Origin: Thermochromatium tepidum ATCC 43061
Lineage (GTDB): Bacteria > Pseudomonadota > Gammaproteobacteria > Chromatiales > Chromatiaceae
Assembly: GCF_009664085.1 (NCBI RefSeq)
Contig: NZ_CP039268.1
Coordinates: 2,585,001 to 2,649,000, forward strand
Length of the DNA: 64,000 nt
Direction: 5' to 3'
In this document: one piece after another, positions 9,490 to 18,351 of the stretch
Layout of the letters: the number at the start of each line of letters is the position of its first letter
Position numbering within the stretch: position 1 is the stretch's first letter
Position numbers and translations under genes: made by a program
The notes under the pieces: model-generated
The model's input: the letters and a program-made list of their open reading frames with translations, nothing else
Database searches by the model: none
What the model was told of the DNA's origin: nothing

Positions 9490-10047
9490 ATGGCGCGCTT
9501 CGCGCGCCCGCCATTCCTCCCGCGACTCAAGTCGCGGGTTTCCTTGCGGAGGGTCTATGAACCGGACGATCGGACGCAAGGGCCAAGCAAGGGCCAGATC
9601 AAGCGCGACAAGCTGGCGCTCCAGGTGCTCGCCGAGCGGATGGCCTTAAGACCGCGCCCTGAATTGGAGCGGCTGAATCTCAGCGAGGCGACCTGGGCCG
9701 CGCTCGCCGAGACACCGCGTATCAAGGATCTACGTGCGCGCAGGCGTCACTGGAAGCACATCGCCAATCTGCTCGAACGCGAGGACAGGGCGGCTATTCA
9801 TGCGCTCATGGATGGAGCCGAGGGGCACGAACGTGCCGCCACCGCGCGCCATCAGGCGCTGGAGCGCTGGCGCGAGCGTCTGATCAGCGAGGGTGATGTG
9901 GCCCTGGCTGCATTCATCGCCGAGTACCCAGAGGTCGATCGCCAGCACCTGCGTGCACTGGTCCGGGCCGCCCAGCGTGACAGCGTGCGCGGCAAGCCAG
10001 ATGCGCCACGCAAGCTGTTTCGGTTCTTGCGCGAATCCCTGGACTGA
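9490..10047 (+). CDS. darP: DarP (YjgA) ribosome-associated protein, 5' end displaced by the insertion sequence
   Basis: From about codon 23 on (GPSKGQIKRDKLALQ, then the helical body and a C-terminal KLFRFLRESL) the protein is a good DarP/YjgA homologue, a factor associated with late 50S assembly. The usual acidic N-terminus is missing. The reading frame runs straight into the left end of the insertion sequence, where the nearest in-frame ATG (9490) lies inside the element and would add a basic foreign leader (MARFARPPFLPRL). An ATG at 7868, 18 bases after the recJ stop and just left of the element, may be the original start. Whether the chimeric form is made cannot be told from sequence. 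Confidence 0.8.
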   Translation: MARFARPPFLPRLKSRVSLRRVYEPDDRTQGPSKGQIKRDKLALQVLAERMALRPRPELERLNLSEATWAALAETPRIKDLRARRRHWKHIANLLEREDRAAIHALMDGAEGHERAATARHQALERWRERLISEGDVALAAFIAEYPEVDRQHLRALVRAAQRDSVRGKPDAPRKLFRFLRESLD

Positions 10048-10155
10048 TCGAACCGGGAACGCGCGCAGGATCCCGAGCTTGGAACTCGGTCATATCGACG
10101 CCATTCTGAATCCTTGAATCGCGTCCACGACCCTAACCCCATCCAGAGGCCCACC

Positions 10156-10575
10156 ATGACTGATCTCACACTCGATGAACGTCTATTGCTGACCCGGCGC
10201 ACCATGCAGCTCTTGGAAGACTGGGGAGTGGCCGCGCGCGACATCCTCGATCTGCTGCAACTTCCGGAGACGATCAAGGTGCGCCACATTGGGCGCTTCC
10301 ACGATCAGGAGGCCTTTCCCGATGACCCGGCGGTCAACCGACGCCTGGCCTATCTGAATCGTATCGAACAGGCGCTCCATACCTATTTCCCGCGTAATCC
10401 CGAGATGCGCAAGCTCTGGGTACGGCGCGCCAACAAGCAGTTCGGGCATCGCGCCCCGGTGGCAGTCATGATCGAGGATGGCGAGAGCGGGCTGATCTCG
10501 GTACTGTCGCATCTGGACTGTACCTTCGCCTGGGACCTGACCGGCTCGCGCGCCGATTATCGGCGCGCCTCCTAG
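10156..10575 (+). CDS. MbcA/ParS/Xre-like antitoxin-domain protein, orphan
   Basis: A 139-residue protein. The C-terminal half (NPEMRKLWVRRANKQFG, then the GESGLISVLSHLDC segment) resembles the MbcA/ParS/Xre toxin-binding domain (DUF2384) of Xre-RES type II toxin-antitoxin systems. The N-terminal half is helical, without an obvious helix-turn-helix that I can assign. The ATG at 10156 is preceded by AGAGG at good spacing; an in-frame start at 10114 is less likely. No RES-type toxin gene is adjacent: darP is upstream and hslV downstream. It may be a domesticated regulator. Domain assignment is by eye. Confidence 0.65.
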   Translation: MTDLTLDERLLLTRRTMQLLEDWGVAARDILDLLQLPETIKVRHIGRFHDQEAFPDDPAVNRRLAYLNRIEQALHTYFPRNPEMRKLWVRRANKQFGHRAPVAVMIEDGESGLISVLSHLDCTFAWDLTGSRADYRRAS

Positions 10576-10659
10576 CCAGGATCACCAAGGATCGCGTTTC
10601 GGGATCGCGGCGCTTTTCGATTAAGATGTCCGTAACCCAGCGTTCGGCAGTCAAGTTCA

Positions 10660-11208
10660 ATGGAAAATCTTCGTGGTACGACAATCCTCTCGGTACGACG
10701 CGGCGACAGGGTCGTGATCGGCGGCGATGGTCAGGTCTCGCTCGGTCCGACCGTGATGAAGGGCAATGCGCGCAAGGTGCGTCGGCTCTACAAGGGTCAG
10801 GTACTGGCCGGTTTTGCCGGGGCCACCGCCGATGCCTTCACCCTGTTCGAGCGCTTCGAGGGTAAGCTCGAAAAGCATCAGGGTCATCTGACCCGCGCCG
10901 CGGTCGAGATGGCCAAGGACTGGCGCACGGATCGCCTGCTGCGTCGGCTCGAAGCCATGCTGTGCATCGCCGACGCCACCACCTCGCTCATCCTCTCAGG
11001 CACGGGGGACGTCATCGAGCCCGAGCAGGACATCATGGCCATCGGTTCGGGCGGTTCATTCGCGCTCGCGGCCGCGCGCGCCCTGGTCGCCAATACCGAG
11101 CTCTCAGCGCGCGAGATCGTCGAAAAGAGTCTACACATCGCCGCTGATATCTGTATCTATACCAACCATAGCCTCGTCATCGAGGAGTTGGAGGCCAAGA
11201 CGGATTGA
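10660..11208 (+). CDS. hslV: ATP-dependent protease peptidase subunit HslV
   Basis: A 182-residue threonine protease, proteasome beta-like. The catalytic N-terminal Thr is in [11 protein letters not shown], with a six-residue leader (MENLRG) that would have to be removed to expose Thr7. E. coli HslV has only Met before the Thr, while longer leaders are common in relatives. The motifs [16 protein letters not shown] and [17 protein letters not shown] are conserved. It assembles with HslU, encoded 96 bases downstream, as the HslUV protease for misfolded and regulatory proteins. Confidence 0.96.
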   Translation: MENLRGTTILSVRRGDRVVIGGDGQVSLGPTVMKGNARKVRRLYKGQVLAGFAGATADAFTLFERFEGKLEKHQGHLTRAAVEMAKDWRTDRLLRRLEAMLCIADATTSLILSGTGDVIEPEQDIMAIGSGGSFALAAARALVANTELSAREIVEKSLHIAADICIYTNHSLVIEELEAKTD

Positions 11209-11304
11209 CCGGACGTCCACTCCAGCCCTCGCACAAATCACTGTGTTCACCAAACCGCAAGACACCCGAGAATGCCCGCCCGTCCCAATCGATCCACCGA
11301 TTCC

Positions 11305-12633
11305 ATGTCTGAAATCACCCCCCAACGCATCGTCGCCGAGCTCGACAAACACATCGTCGGCCAGAACGAGGCCAAGCGCGCCGTGGCCATTGCGCTGCGC
11401 AACCGCTGGCGCCGTGCTCGGATCCCCGAGCCGATGCGCTCCGAGATCACACCCAAGAACATCCTCATGATCGGCCCGACCGGGGTCGGCAAGACCGAGA
11501 TCGCGCGCCGCCTGGCCAAGCTCGCCAATGCCCCCTTCATCAAGGTCGAGGCGACCAAGTTCACCGAGGTCGGGTATGTCGGACGTGATGTCGATTCGAT
11601 CATCCGCGATCTAGCGGACATCGGTTTGAAGATGGCGCGTGAACAGGAGATGGCCAAGCTCGCCAATCTCGCGGAGGCGGCGGCCGAGGAGCGCATCCTC
11701 GACGTGCTGTTACCGCCGCCGTCCGGCTTCGAGGAGGAGAGCCGCTCGACGGTGACTTCGGCCACGCGCGAAAAAATGCGTGCCAAACTGCGCTCCGGCG
11801 AACTGGACGATCGCGAGATCGAGATCCAGGTCGCGGCCGCGCCGCTCGGGGTCGAGATCATGGCCCCACCCGGTATGGAAGAGATGTCAAACCAGCTCCA
11901 GGGCCTGTTCCAGAGCCTGGGCCAGGGCCGGATGAAGCGGCGCAAGCTACGCATCCGTGATGCGCGCAGGCTGCTCAAGGACGAAGAGGCCGCCAAGCGC
12001 GTCAACGACGAAGAGCTAAAATTGCGCGCCCTGGAGAATGTCGAGCAGAACGGGATCGTCTTCATCGACGAGATCGACAAGGTGGCCAAGCGCGAAGGCA
12101 CCACGGGTGTGGACGTCTCGCGCGAAGGGGTGCAGCGCGACCTGCTACCCTTGGTCGAAGGCTGCACGGTCTCGACCAAGCATGGCGCGGTACGCACCGA
12201 CCATATCCTGTTCATCGCCTCGGGCGCCTTCCACCTGGCCAAGCCCTCGGACCTGATCCCCGAGCTCCAGGGCCGGCTGCCGATCCGGGTCGAATTGAAG
12301 GCCCTGACCACGGACGACTTCGTGCGCATCCTCACCGAACCCGACGCCTCGCTCACCGATCAATACAAGGCCCTGCTGGCCACTGAAGGCGTGAACCTGG
12401 TGTTCACGGAGGACGGCATCCGCCGCATCGCCGAGATCGCCTGGCAGGTCAATGAGAAGACCGAGAACATCGGCGCACGGCGTCTACACACGGTCATGGA
12501 GCGTCTGCTGGAGGATGTCTCCTTCAATGCCTCCGAACTCGACCGCGTGACCATTACCATCAATGCCGCCTATGTCGATCAGAACATGGCCGATCTGGCC
12601 GCCGACGAGGATCTGTCGCGTTATATCCTGTAA
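11305..12633 (+). CDS. hslU: ATP-dependent protease ATPase subunit HslU
   Basis: A 442-residue AAA+ unfoldase, the length of E. coli HslU (443). Walker A is GPTGVGKTE near residue 60, Walker B is IVFIDEIDK near 255, with the family-specific intermediate domain between them. The start is the ATG at 11305 ([14 protein letters not shown]); an upstream in-frame ATG at 11272 adds an unconserved 11-residue tail. It works with HslV immediately upstream and probably shares its transcript. Confidence 0.97.
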   Translation: MSEITPQRIVAELDKHIVGQNEAKRAVAIALRNRWRRARIPEPMRSEITPKNILMIGPTGVGKTEIARRLAKLANAPFIKVEATKFTEVGYVGRDVDSIIRDLADIGLKMAREQEMAKLANLAEAAAEERILDVLLPPPSGFEEESRSTVTSATREKMRAKLRSGELDDREIEIQVAAAPLGVEIMAPPGMEEMSNQLQGLFQSLGQGRMKRRKLRIRDARRLLKDEEAAKRVNDEELKLRALENVEQNGIVFIDEIDKVAKREGTTGVDVSREGVQRDLLPLVEGCTVSTKHGAVRTDHILFIASGAFHLAKPSDLIPELQGRLPIRVELKALTTDDFVRILTEPDASLTDQYKALLATEGVNLVFTEDGIRRIAEIAWQVNEKTENIGARRLHTVMERLLEDVSFNASELDRVTITINAAYVDQNMADLAADEDLSRYIL

Positions 12634-12666
12634 TTCCAGACCACCGATCACGGACCCTAGACCATC

Positions 12667-13029
12667 ATGCCAATACCCACCGAGCTGAATCTGCACCGTC
12701 AATCCCGGGTGCTCGAAATCGCCTATGAGGACGGCACCCGCTTCAAGCTGCCGTGTGAATATCTGCGCGTCTATTCGCCTTCTGCGGAAGTCCAGGGCCA
12801 TAGCCCGGACGAGCGCGTGCTCCAGGTCGGCAAAGAAGACGTCGGCATCGACCGCATCGAGCCGGTTGGCCACTATGCCGTCTGTCTGCACTTCGACGAT
12901 GAGCACAACACGGGTATCTACTCCTGGGACTATCTCTACCGTCTCGGCACCGAGTACGAGCAGCGCTGGAATGCCTATCTTGAAGAACTCAAACGGGCCG
13001 GCTATACACGCAAGACGCTTCAGTCCTGA
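12667..13029 (+). CDS. DUF971 (gamma-butyrobetaine hydroxylase-like N-terminal domain) protein
   Basis: A 120-residue stand-alone DUF971 protein. Typical features are an N-terminal LEIAYEDGTRFKLPCEYLRVYSPSAE, the central VGHYAVCLHFDDEHNTGIYSW and a C-terminal helix. The domain is the small zinc-binding-like N-terminal module of gamma-butyrobetaine hydroxylases; alone its function is unknown. It lies 33 bases after hslU and before ubiE, an arrangement common in gammaproteobacteria. Confidence 0.9.
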   Translation: MPIPTELNLHRQSRVLEIAYEDGTRFKLPCEYLRVYSPSAEVQGHSPDERVLQVGKEDVGIDRIEPVGHYAVCLHFDDEHNTGIYSWDYLYRLGTEYEQRWNAYLEELKRAGYTRKTLQS

Positions 13030-13143
13030 TCGGCGCTCGGTGCCAATCATCCAAGGTCAGCCGCAACGGTTTAGGACAGGCGGCGCCATCACCTGGGGCG
13101 CGTGTCCGTGCCCATGAACCCCAATTCGCCACCGAGATAGAGC

Positions 13144-13893
13144 ATGTCCGATCAGAACACCACCCATTTCGGCTATCAGCAAGTGCCGGTCGAGGAAAAG
13201 GCCAAACGTGTGCGTGCGGTCTTCGACTCGGTCGCCACACGCTACGATGTGATGAACGACCTGATGTCGTTCGGCATCCATCGGCTGTGGAAGCGTCATA
13301 CCATCGAACTCTCGGGGGTGCGCCGGGGGCACTGGGTACTGGATCTGGCCTCGGGAACCGGCGATCTGGCCTATCGTTTCTCAGGGCTGGTCGGTCCCGA
13401 CGGACTGGTGGTGATGACCGACATCAACGCCAAGATGCTCGGCGAGGGCCGAACCCGGATGCTCGATCGCGGTCGGGTCGGCAATGTCTGCTATTGTTTG
13501 ACCAATGCCGAGCAGGTCCCCTTCAAGAGCGACCTGTTCGACTGCGTCACCATCGGTTTCGGTCTGCGCAACGTCACCCACAAAGAGAAGGCGCTCGACG
13601 AGATGTTCCGCGTGCTCAAGCCCGGCGGCCGTGCGCTGGTTTTGGAGTTCTCGCACCCGACCATCAAGTCGCTGAGCAAGGTCTATGATGCCTACTCCTT
13701 CTCGGTGCTGCCGATGCTCGGGAAGCTGGTGACGCATGACGCAGACAGCTACCGCTATCTGGCCGAGTCGATCCGCATGCATCCAGATCAGGAGACGCTG
13801 CGTTCGATGATGGAGGCCTCCGGTTTCGAGCGGTGCGAATACTTCAATCATACCGGCGGCATCGTCGCCATCCATCGCGGGTACAAGCTATGA
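13144..13893 (+). CDS. ubiE: Ubiquinone/menaquinone C-methyltransferase UbiE
   Basis: A 249-residue class I SAM methyltransferase. The glycine-rich SAM motif [15 protein letters not shown] lies near residues 63-77; the family markers are the [18 protein letters not shown] segment and the [16 protein letters not shown]...LKPGGR motifs. It methylates the ring carbon of the demethylated quinone in ubiquinone and/or menaquinone synthesis. Its TGA overlaps the ATG of ubiJ, so the ubi genes are translationally coupled. Confidence 0.97.
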   Translation: MSDQNTTHFGYQQVPVEEKAKRVRAVFDSVATRYDVMNDLMSFGIHRLWKRHTIELSGVRRGHWVLDLASGTGDLAYRFSGLVGPDGLVVMTDINAKMLGEGRTRMLDRGRVGNVCYCLTNAEQVPFKSDLFDCVTIGFGLRNVTHKEKALDEMFRVLKPGGRALVLEFSHPTIKSLSKVYDAYSFSVLPMLGKLVTHDADSYRYLAESIRMHPDQETLRSMMEASGFERCEYFNHTGGIVAIHRGYKL

Positions 13894-14534
13894 GTGTGGC
13901 TGGCCTCCAGATCCCGGATGCCCTGCTTGCGGTCCTCGAGCAGGCGATCAACCGCTTTCTCGCGCTCGACCCCGAGGGGGCCGCCGCACTTGAACCACTC
14001 GCCGGACGCGTCATCGCCATCGAGGTCAAGGGCTTCGGCACCCGCATCACCGTCATCCCAGGCGCGCGCGGTCTGCAACTCTTCGGGGCCTATGACGCCG
14101 AGCCGGACTGTCTGATCCAGGGATCGCCGCTGGGGCTAGTACGGCTGGGGATGGCTGGGCGCAAGGAGTCCGCACTCGTCTCCGGCGAGGTCGAGATCTC
14201 GGGCGACACCGCCCTCGCTCAGGCATTCAGCGCGGCGCTGGCGGGATTGAATGTGGATTGGGAGGAGCAGCTGGCGCGCGTCATCGGCGATCCCTTCGCG
14301 CATCAGGTCGGCAACCAGGTGCGCGCGGCCGAGCGCTGGGGCCAGCGCACCTCGGCCACGCTGGCGGCCAATCTCACTGAATATCTGCAAGAGGAGCGCC
14401 GCCTGCTGCCGAGCCGTTACGAGGTCGAGGCGTTCCTGAATCAGGTCGATACCCTGCGCGACGATGTCGAGCGGCTGGCCGCCCGGATCGAGCGCCTCGC
14501 CAGACAGGTCCACGGGCCCGGTCACCGCTCATGA
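13890..14534 (+). CDS. ubiJ: Ubiquinone biosynthesis accessory factor UbiJ (SCP2 domain)
   Basis: A 214-residue protein with an N-terminal SCP2-like lipid-binding domain (about residues 10-120) and a charged C-terminal helical region ([13 protein letters not shown]) able to form a coiled coil. UbiJ scaffolds the soluble ubiquinone synthesis complex and binds polyprenyl intermediates. The start is the ATG at 13890, overlapping the ubiE stop (ATGA). It overlaps the ubiB start in the same way. Similarity within this family is low, so assignment rests on the SCP2 pattern plus the ubiE-ubiJ-ubiB order. Confidence 0.9.
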   Translation: MSVAGLQIPDALLAVLEQAINRFLALDPEGAAALEPLAGRVIAIEVKGFGTRITVIPGARGLQLFGAYDAEPDCLIQGSPLGLVRLGMAGRKESALVSGEVEISGDTALAQAFSAALAGLNVDWEEQLARVIGDPFAHQVGNQVRAAERWGQRTSATLAANLTEYLQEERRLLPSRYEVEAFLNQVDTLRDDVERLAARIERLARQVHGPGHRS

Positions 14535-16174
14535 TGGGTGTACGTCAGGCGTTGCGCCTGCTCCGGATCAACTGGGTACTGCTGCGTCATGGGCTGGACG
14601 AGGTCATCCTCGCCACCCATCTGTTCCGTCCGTTGCGCTGGATCAAATACCTCTTGCCCTGGTATTGGATCCGGCGCGACCTGCCACCCTACCCGGTGCG
14701 GATCCGCTTGGCGTTGGAGGACTTAGGGCCGATCTTCGTCAAGTTTGGACAGATCCTTTCCACCCGGCGCGACCTGCTACCGGATAACCTGGCGGTGGAA
14801 CTGGCCCGGCTCCAGGATCAGGTCCCACCCTTCGATGGCGAGACGGCGCGCGCCCTGATCGAGAAGGCCTGGGGCCGACCGATCGAGGAGGTCCTCGACC
14901 AATTCGACCCGGTGCCGCTCGCCTCGGCCTCGATCGCCCAGGTCCATACCGCCCGGCTCAAGGACGGGACCGAGGTGGTGGTCAAGGTCTTGCGCCCCGG
15001 CATCGAGCGCACCATCCGACAGGATCTAAGCCTGATGTATACCGTGGCACATCTGGCCCAAAAATACTGGAAAGATGGCCGCCGGCTGCGTCCGGTCGAG
15101 GTGGTGCGCGAATACGAGAAGACCATCTACGATGAGCTCGACCTCCAGCGCGAGGCGGCCAATGCCTCACAGCTGCGCCGCAACTGGTTCGGGAGCGAGA
15201 TGCTCTATATCCCCGAGGTCTACTGGGACTGGACCCGGCCCAATGTCATGGTGATGGAGCGCATCTATGGCACCCCGGTCAGCGAGGTGGAGCGGCTCAA
15301 GGCCCAGGGCGTGAGCATGAAGGTGCTCGGCGAGCGCGGGGTGGAGATCTTCTTTACCCAGGTCTTCCGCGACAATTTCTTTCACGCCGACATGCACCCG
15401 GGCAACATCTTCGTCGAGCCCTCGGGGCGCTATATCTCGATCGACTTCGGCATCGTCGGCTCGCTCACCACCGAGGACCAGCGCTATCTGGCGGAGAACC
15501 TGCTAGCCTTCTTCGAGCGCGACTATCGGCGCGTGGCCGAGCTGCATGTCGAGTCCGGTTGGGTGCCGCCCGGGACCCGGGTCGATGAGTTCGAGGCGGC
15601 GATCCGCACCGTCAGTGAGCCGATCTTCGAAAAGCCCCTGGCCGAGATCTCGTTTGGCCACTTCTTGGTGCGGCTGTTTCAGACCGCACGCCGTTTCGAT
15701 ATGGAGATCCAGCCGCAGCTCGTGCTCCTAGAGAAGACCCTGCTCAACATCGAGGGTCTGGGGCGTCAGCTCTATCCCGAGCTCGATCTCTGGACCACGG
15801 CCAAACCCTACATGGAGCGCTGGATGAAGGATCAGGTCGGGCTGAAGGGGCTGTTCGATCGCACCAGGCGCAACCTCTACTCGGTTGCCGATCAGGTGCC
15901 TGAGCTACCCCTGGTCGCCTATCGGATGCTCATGGCCTACGACAAACAGGTGCGCAGTGCCAAGTTCGATCAGGCCCGGGTCCGGGAGGATCAGACCGCG
16001 GCCTCGGAGGCCATGCTCAAGTCTATCGGAGGCGCGACCCTGCTGATCTGTGCGACCCTGGTGTTGCTGCTCGGTCCGGGTCACTGGCTGCCCGAGCAAG
16101 CCGCCGCCGGCGTGATCGTGGCGGCCTACCTGGCCGGAGCCTGGCTGTTCATCTCGGCGGCGCGGGTGGACTGA
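14531..16174 (+). CDS. ubiB: Ubiquinone biosynthesis protein UbiB (ADCK/ABC1 atypical kinase)
   Basis: A 547-residue UbiB, the length of the E. coli protein. The family-specific KxGQ motif is KFGQ (residues 71-74). Other kinase-like signatures are ASASIAQVH near residue 135, [23 protein letters not shown] near 285-308, and two hydrophobic membrane segments at the C-terminus. It is a membrane-associated ATPase needed to handle hydrophobic ubiquinone precursors. It ends the ubiEJB operon; the next gene starts 173 bases on. Confidence 0.97.
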   Translation: MMGVRQALRLLRINWVLLRHGLDEVILATHLFRPLRWIKYLLPWYWIRRDLPPYPVRIRLALEDLGPIFVKFGQILSTRRDLLPDNLAVELARLQDQVPPFDGETARALIEKAWGRPIEEVLDQFDPVPLASASIAQVHTARLKDGTEVVVKVLRPGIERTIRQDLSLMYTVAHLAQKYWKDGRRLRPVEVVREYEKTIYDELDLQREAANASQLRRNWFGSEMLYIPEVYWDWTRPNVMVMERIYGTPVSEVERLKAQGVSMKVLGERGVEIFFTQVFRDNFFHADMHPGNIFVEPSGRYISIDFGIVGSLTTEDQRYLAENLLAFFERDYRRVAELHVESGWVPPGTRVDEFEAAIRTVSEPIFEKPLAEISFGHFLVRLFQTARRFDMEIQPQLVLLEKTLLNIEGLGRQLYPELDLWTTAKPYMERWMKDQVGLKGLFDRTRRNLYSVADQVPELPLVAYRMLMAYDKQVRSAKFDQARVREDQTAASEAMLKSIGGATLLICATLVLLLGPGHWLPEQAAAGVIVAAYLAGAWLFISAARVD

Positions 16175-16347
16175 GGTCAGTGGGCGCTCTACGAGCGCGC
16201 CATATCGGCCATCGATCCTGACAATAGACAAGGTCGATACGATCTTCGGGATTGACGGGATTAAACTTCCCGCCAGTGCATCACCCCATTTTCAAATCGG
16301 TCGATCCTGACGATTCGGATCCCAAGCGATAGAACACGAAGGCCAGC

Positions 16348-17790
16348 ATGTCCGCTGAAAACGTCTTCTTCACCCCAGTCAGCCAGATCTGCCAGACGGA
16401 TGTCGTGACCTGCAACCCGGATCTGCCGCTGACCGAGCTCGCCAAGCAGATGCGTGCACACAATATCTCTAGCCTCCTGGTGCGCGACGGCGAGGAACCG
16501 ATCGGCATCGTCACCGACCGTGATCTGCGCAACAAGGTGGTGGCGCCTGGGATCGATCCGCGCGCCTACTGCGCGCGCGACGTCATGAGTAGCCCGCTCG
16601 TCACCATCCGCGAGAGCGACTATCTGTTTGAGGCGCTCTATCTGATGAGCCGGCGGCGCATCCATCGATTGTGCGTGGTCGATGCCGAGGGGCGGTTGCG
16701 CGGCATCGTCACCGACACCGATGCGCTGCGTCTGCACAGCCGCTCGCCCCAACAGCTCATGAAGGAGATCGAGGAGGCCGAGACCCCCGCCGAACTCAAG
16801 ACGCTGCGCGAGCGCATGGAGCATCTGGTGCACCATCTCCGCAGCACCGGTGTGGCGACCCGCGACCTGGTCCAGACCGTAGCCCTGCTCAACGACCGGC
16901 TGCTGATCCGGCTCATCGAGCTGATCCGCGCAGCACGCTATCCTGATCTCACCGACCGTTTTGCCTTCCTGGTGCTCGGCAGCGAGGGCCGGCGCGAGCA
17001 GACCCTGGCCACGGATCAGGACAACGCCATCGTCTATGCCGACGAACTCTCCGCCGCTGCGCTGGAGCAGCTACGCGCCTTTAGTATCGATTTGATCGAC
17101 AATCTGATCGGCATCGGTGTGCCTGCCTGCTCGGGTGGGATCATGGCCAAGAACCCCGAATGGCGGCGCAGTCTGACTGGCTGGAAACAGGTGCTCGACA
17201 CCTGGCTGCGCACTCCGACGCCTGCCAACATCCTCTCAGGCAGTATGTTCTTCGATCTACGCACCCTCTATGGCGACGCCTCGTTTGAGCAGGAACTCAA
17301 GTCCGAGATCATCGCCAAGCTGCGTGACAATACACTGTTCCTGGTCCACAGCGTGGCCAATGCCGTGGCCTTCCGCCCGCCGCTCGACTGGTTCGGGCGC
17401 ATCAAGACCGAGCGACGCGGTTCGCATCGGGGTTGCATCGAGGTCAAGAAGGCCGGTGTCTTCGCCATCACCGAGGGCTTGAAGGCGATGGCGCTCCAGG
17501 CCGGGATCGGCGAGGGTCGTACCCATGATCGGGTGCGCGGACTCCAACAGGCCGGCATCCTGGAGACGCAGCAGGCCGACAGTCTGTTGGCGGCCTTCGA
17601 CTTCCTGATCGACTTACGCCTCCGCGCCCAATTGCTGAGGCTCGAGCACGGCAAGCCCATGACCAACTATCTACCGCTTGACCATCTCAACCGCATCGAG
17701 GTCGGACGCCTGAAGCTGGCGCTGGAAGAGGTCAGACATTTCCAGAATTTTCTGCGCCATCGTTTCCATCTCCATCAGGTCAGTCGTTAG
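16348..17790 (+). CDS. CBS-pair protein with DUF294 nucleotidyltransferase-like domains
   Basis: 480 residues. Two CBS domains (about 12-60 and 75-125, with GIVTDRDLRNKV and GIVTDTDALRL) lead into a GlnD-like nucleotidyltransferase domain (LVLGSEGRREQTLATDQDNAIVY near residues 208-230) and a helical DUF294 C-terminal domain. Family members usually carry an N-terminal cyclic-nucleotide-binding domain, which is absent here; the protein begins directly at the first CBS domain. It is a predicted cytoplasmic signal-transduction nucleotidyltransferase controlled by adenine nucleotides; its substrate is unknown. No operon partner is evident. Confidence 0.88.
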   Translation: MSAENVFFTPVSQICQTDVVTCNPDLPLTELAKQMRAHNISSLLVRDGEEPIGIVTDRDLRNKVVAPGIDPRAYCARDVMSSPLVTIRESDYLFEALYLMSRRRIHRLCVVDAEGRLRGIVTDTDALRLHSRSPQQLMKEIEEAETPAELKTLRERMEHLVHHLRSTGVATRDLVQTVALLNDRLLIRLIELIRAARYPDLTDRFAFLVLGSEGRREQTLATDQDNAIVYADELSAAALEQLRAFSIDLIDNLIGIGVPACSGGIMAKNPEWRRSLTGWKQVLDTWLRTPTPANILSGSMFFDLRTLYGDASFEQELKSEIIAKLRDNTLFLVHSVANAVAFRPPLDWFGRIKTERRGSHRGCIEVKKAGVFAITEGLKAMALQAGIGEGRTHDRVRGLQQAGILETQQADSLLAAFDFLIDLRLRAQLLRLEHGKPMTNYLPLDHLNRIEVGRLKLALEEVRHFQNFLRHRFHLHQVSR

Positions 17791-18351
17791 CAACGACTCG
17801 AAAACCGCTGAACCTGCCCCGCCCGCCATCCTCTTGGCTCGGCAACCCATTGTCCAATGACCTAGGCCGAGTTCAAGGCCATAGCTCAGGACGCTGGTCG
17901 GCAAGGGCTTGAACTGGCGTCTCAAAAAACTGGGCCTCATCTCGCCTTAAAGCCTGCCGGTCTTAGGCTGTTCAGAAGGCCGCCTGAGCGGCCACTCAGC
18001 GTCCAATCAATACTGGGCGGACCTAGTGGAGCCGGGGGTGTCAGCCCGCCTAGCGACTCGGCGGCTGTTGACAACCGTCTCTGTGAAAAGCGCTTAATGC
18101 TTCTAAATCAGTCACTTGGCATTGAATATATTGTGAATAAGCCTGTGGATAACCTGTGGCCGAACTGTTGGTAAAAGTTCGGCGCTGGTTTCATGCACAT
18201 TCTACTAACAAATTATCCACAGACAGCTTAAGGCATAAATCATTGATCATAAAAACAAATATCGATTTATCCACTTATCCACAGGCACTATAATCACTAA
18301 ACAAGATATCTATCTATATAGTTATGTTAGGCGCAGGCCTAAAATTGACCC
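17791..18351. other. 561-bp gene-free region with DnaA-box cluster (candidate oriC or DnaA-regulated promoter)
   Basis: The longest gene-free stretch here apart from the btuB leader. Its first half is GC-rich with a short hairpin (17978-17993) lacking a T-run. From about 18100 it becomes AT-rich and holds DnaA boxes matching TTATNCACA: 18132-18140 and 18144-18152 (reverse), 18213-18221 (forward) and 18275-18283 (forward), plus an 8/9 match at 18267-18275 sharing its last base with the next box. AT-rich sequence follows (18284-18335), as in a DNA unwinding element. A -10-like TATAAT at 18289-18294 probably serves uvrD. Origin function is inferred. Confidence 0.7.

Larger units (their letters stand above)
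7878..9545 (-). mobile_element. IS200/IS605-family insertion sequence with tnpA and tnpB
   Basis: A compact element of about 1.67 kb carrying a Y1 transposase (tnpA) and tnpB in the same direction, 3 bases apart. It has no terminal inverted repeats but a subterminal hairpin at each end. The left end, upstream of tnpA, has 9-bp arms at 9519-9538; the right end, downstream of tnpB, has an imperfect stem at 7887-7905. The two share a CGACTT-N-AGTCG core. This is the architecture of peel-and-paste single-strand transposons. Exact ends are uncertain because these elements make no target duplication. It separates recJ from darP. Both proteins look complete, so the element may be active. Confidence 0.92.

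Noticed and set aside
13844..14078. Minus-strand frames opposite the start of ubiJ
   Set aside because: Shadow frames; the ubiE-ubiJ overlap and the SCP2-like protein on the plus strand account for this DNA.
17978..17993. GGCCGC-CTGA-GCGGCC hairpin as terminator of the CBS-DUF294 gene
   Set aside because: It is followed by CACTCAGC, with no T-run, and lies almost 190 bases beyond the stop.
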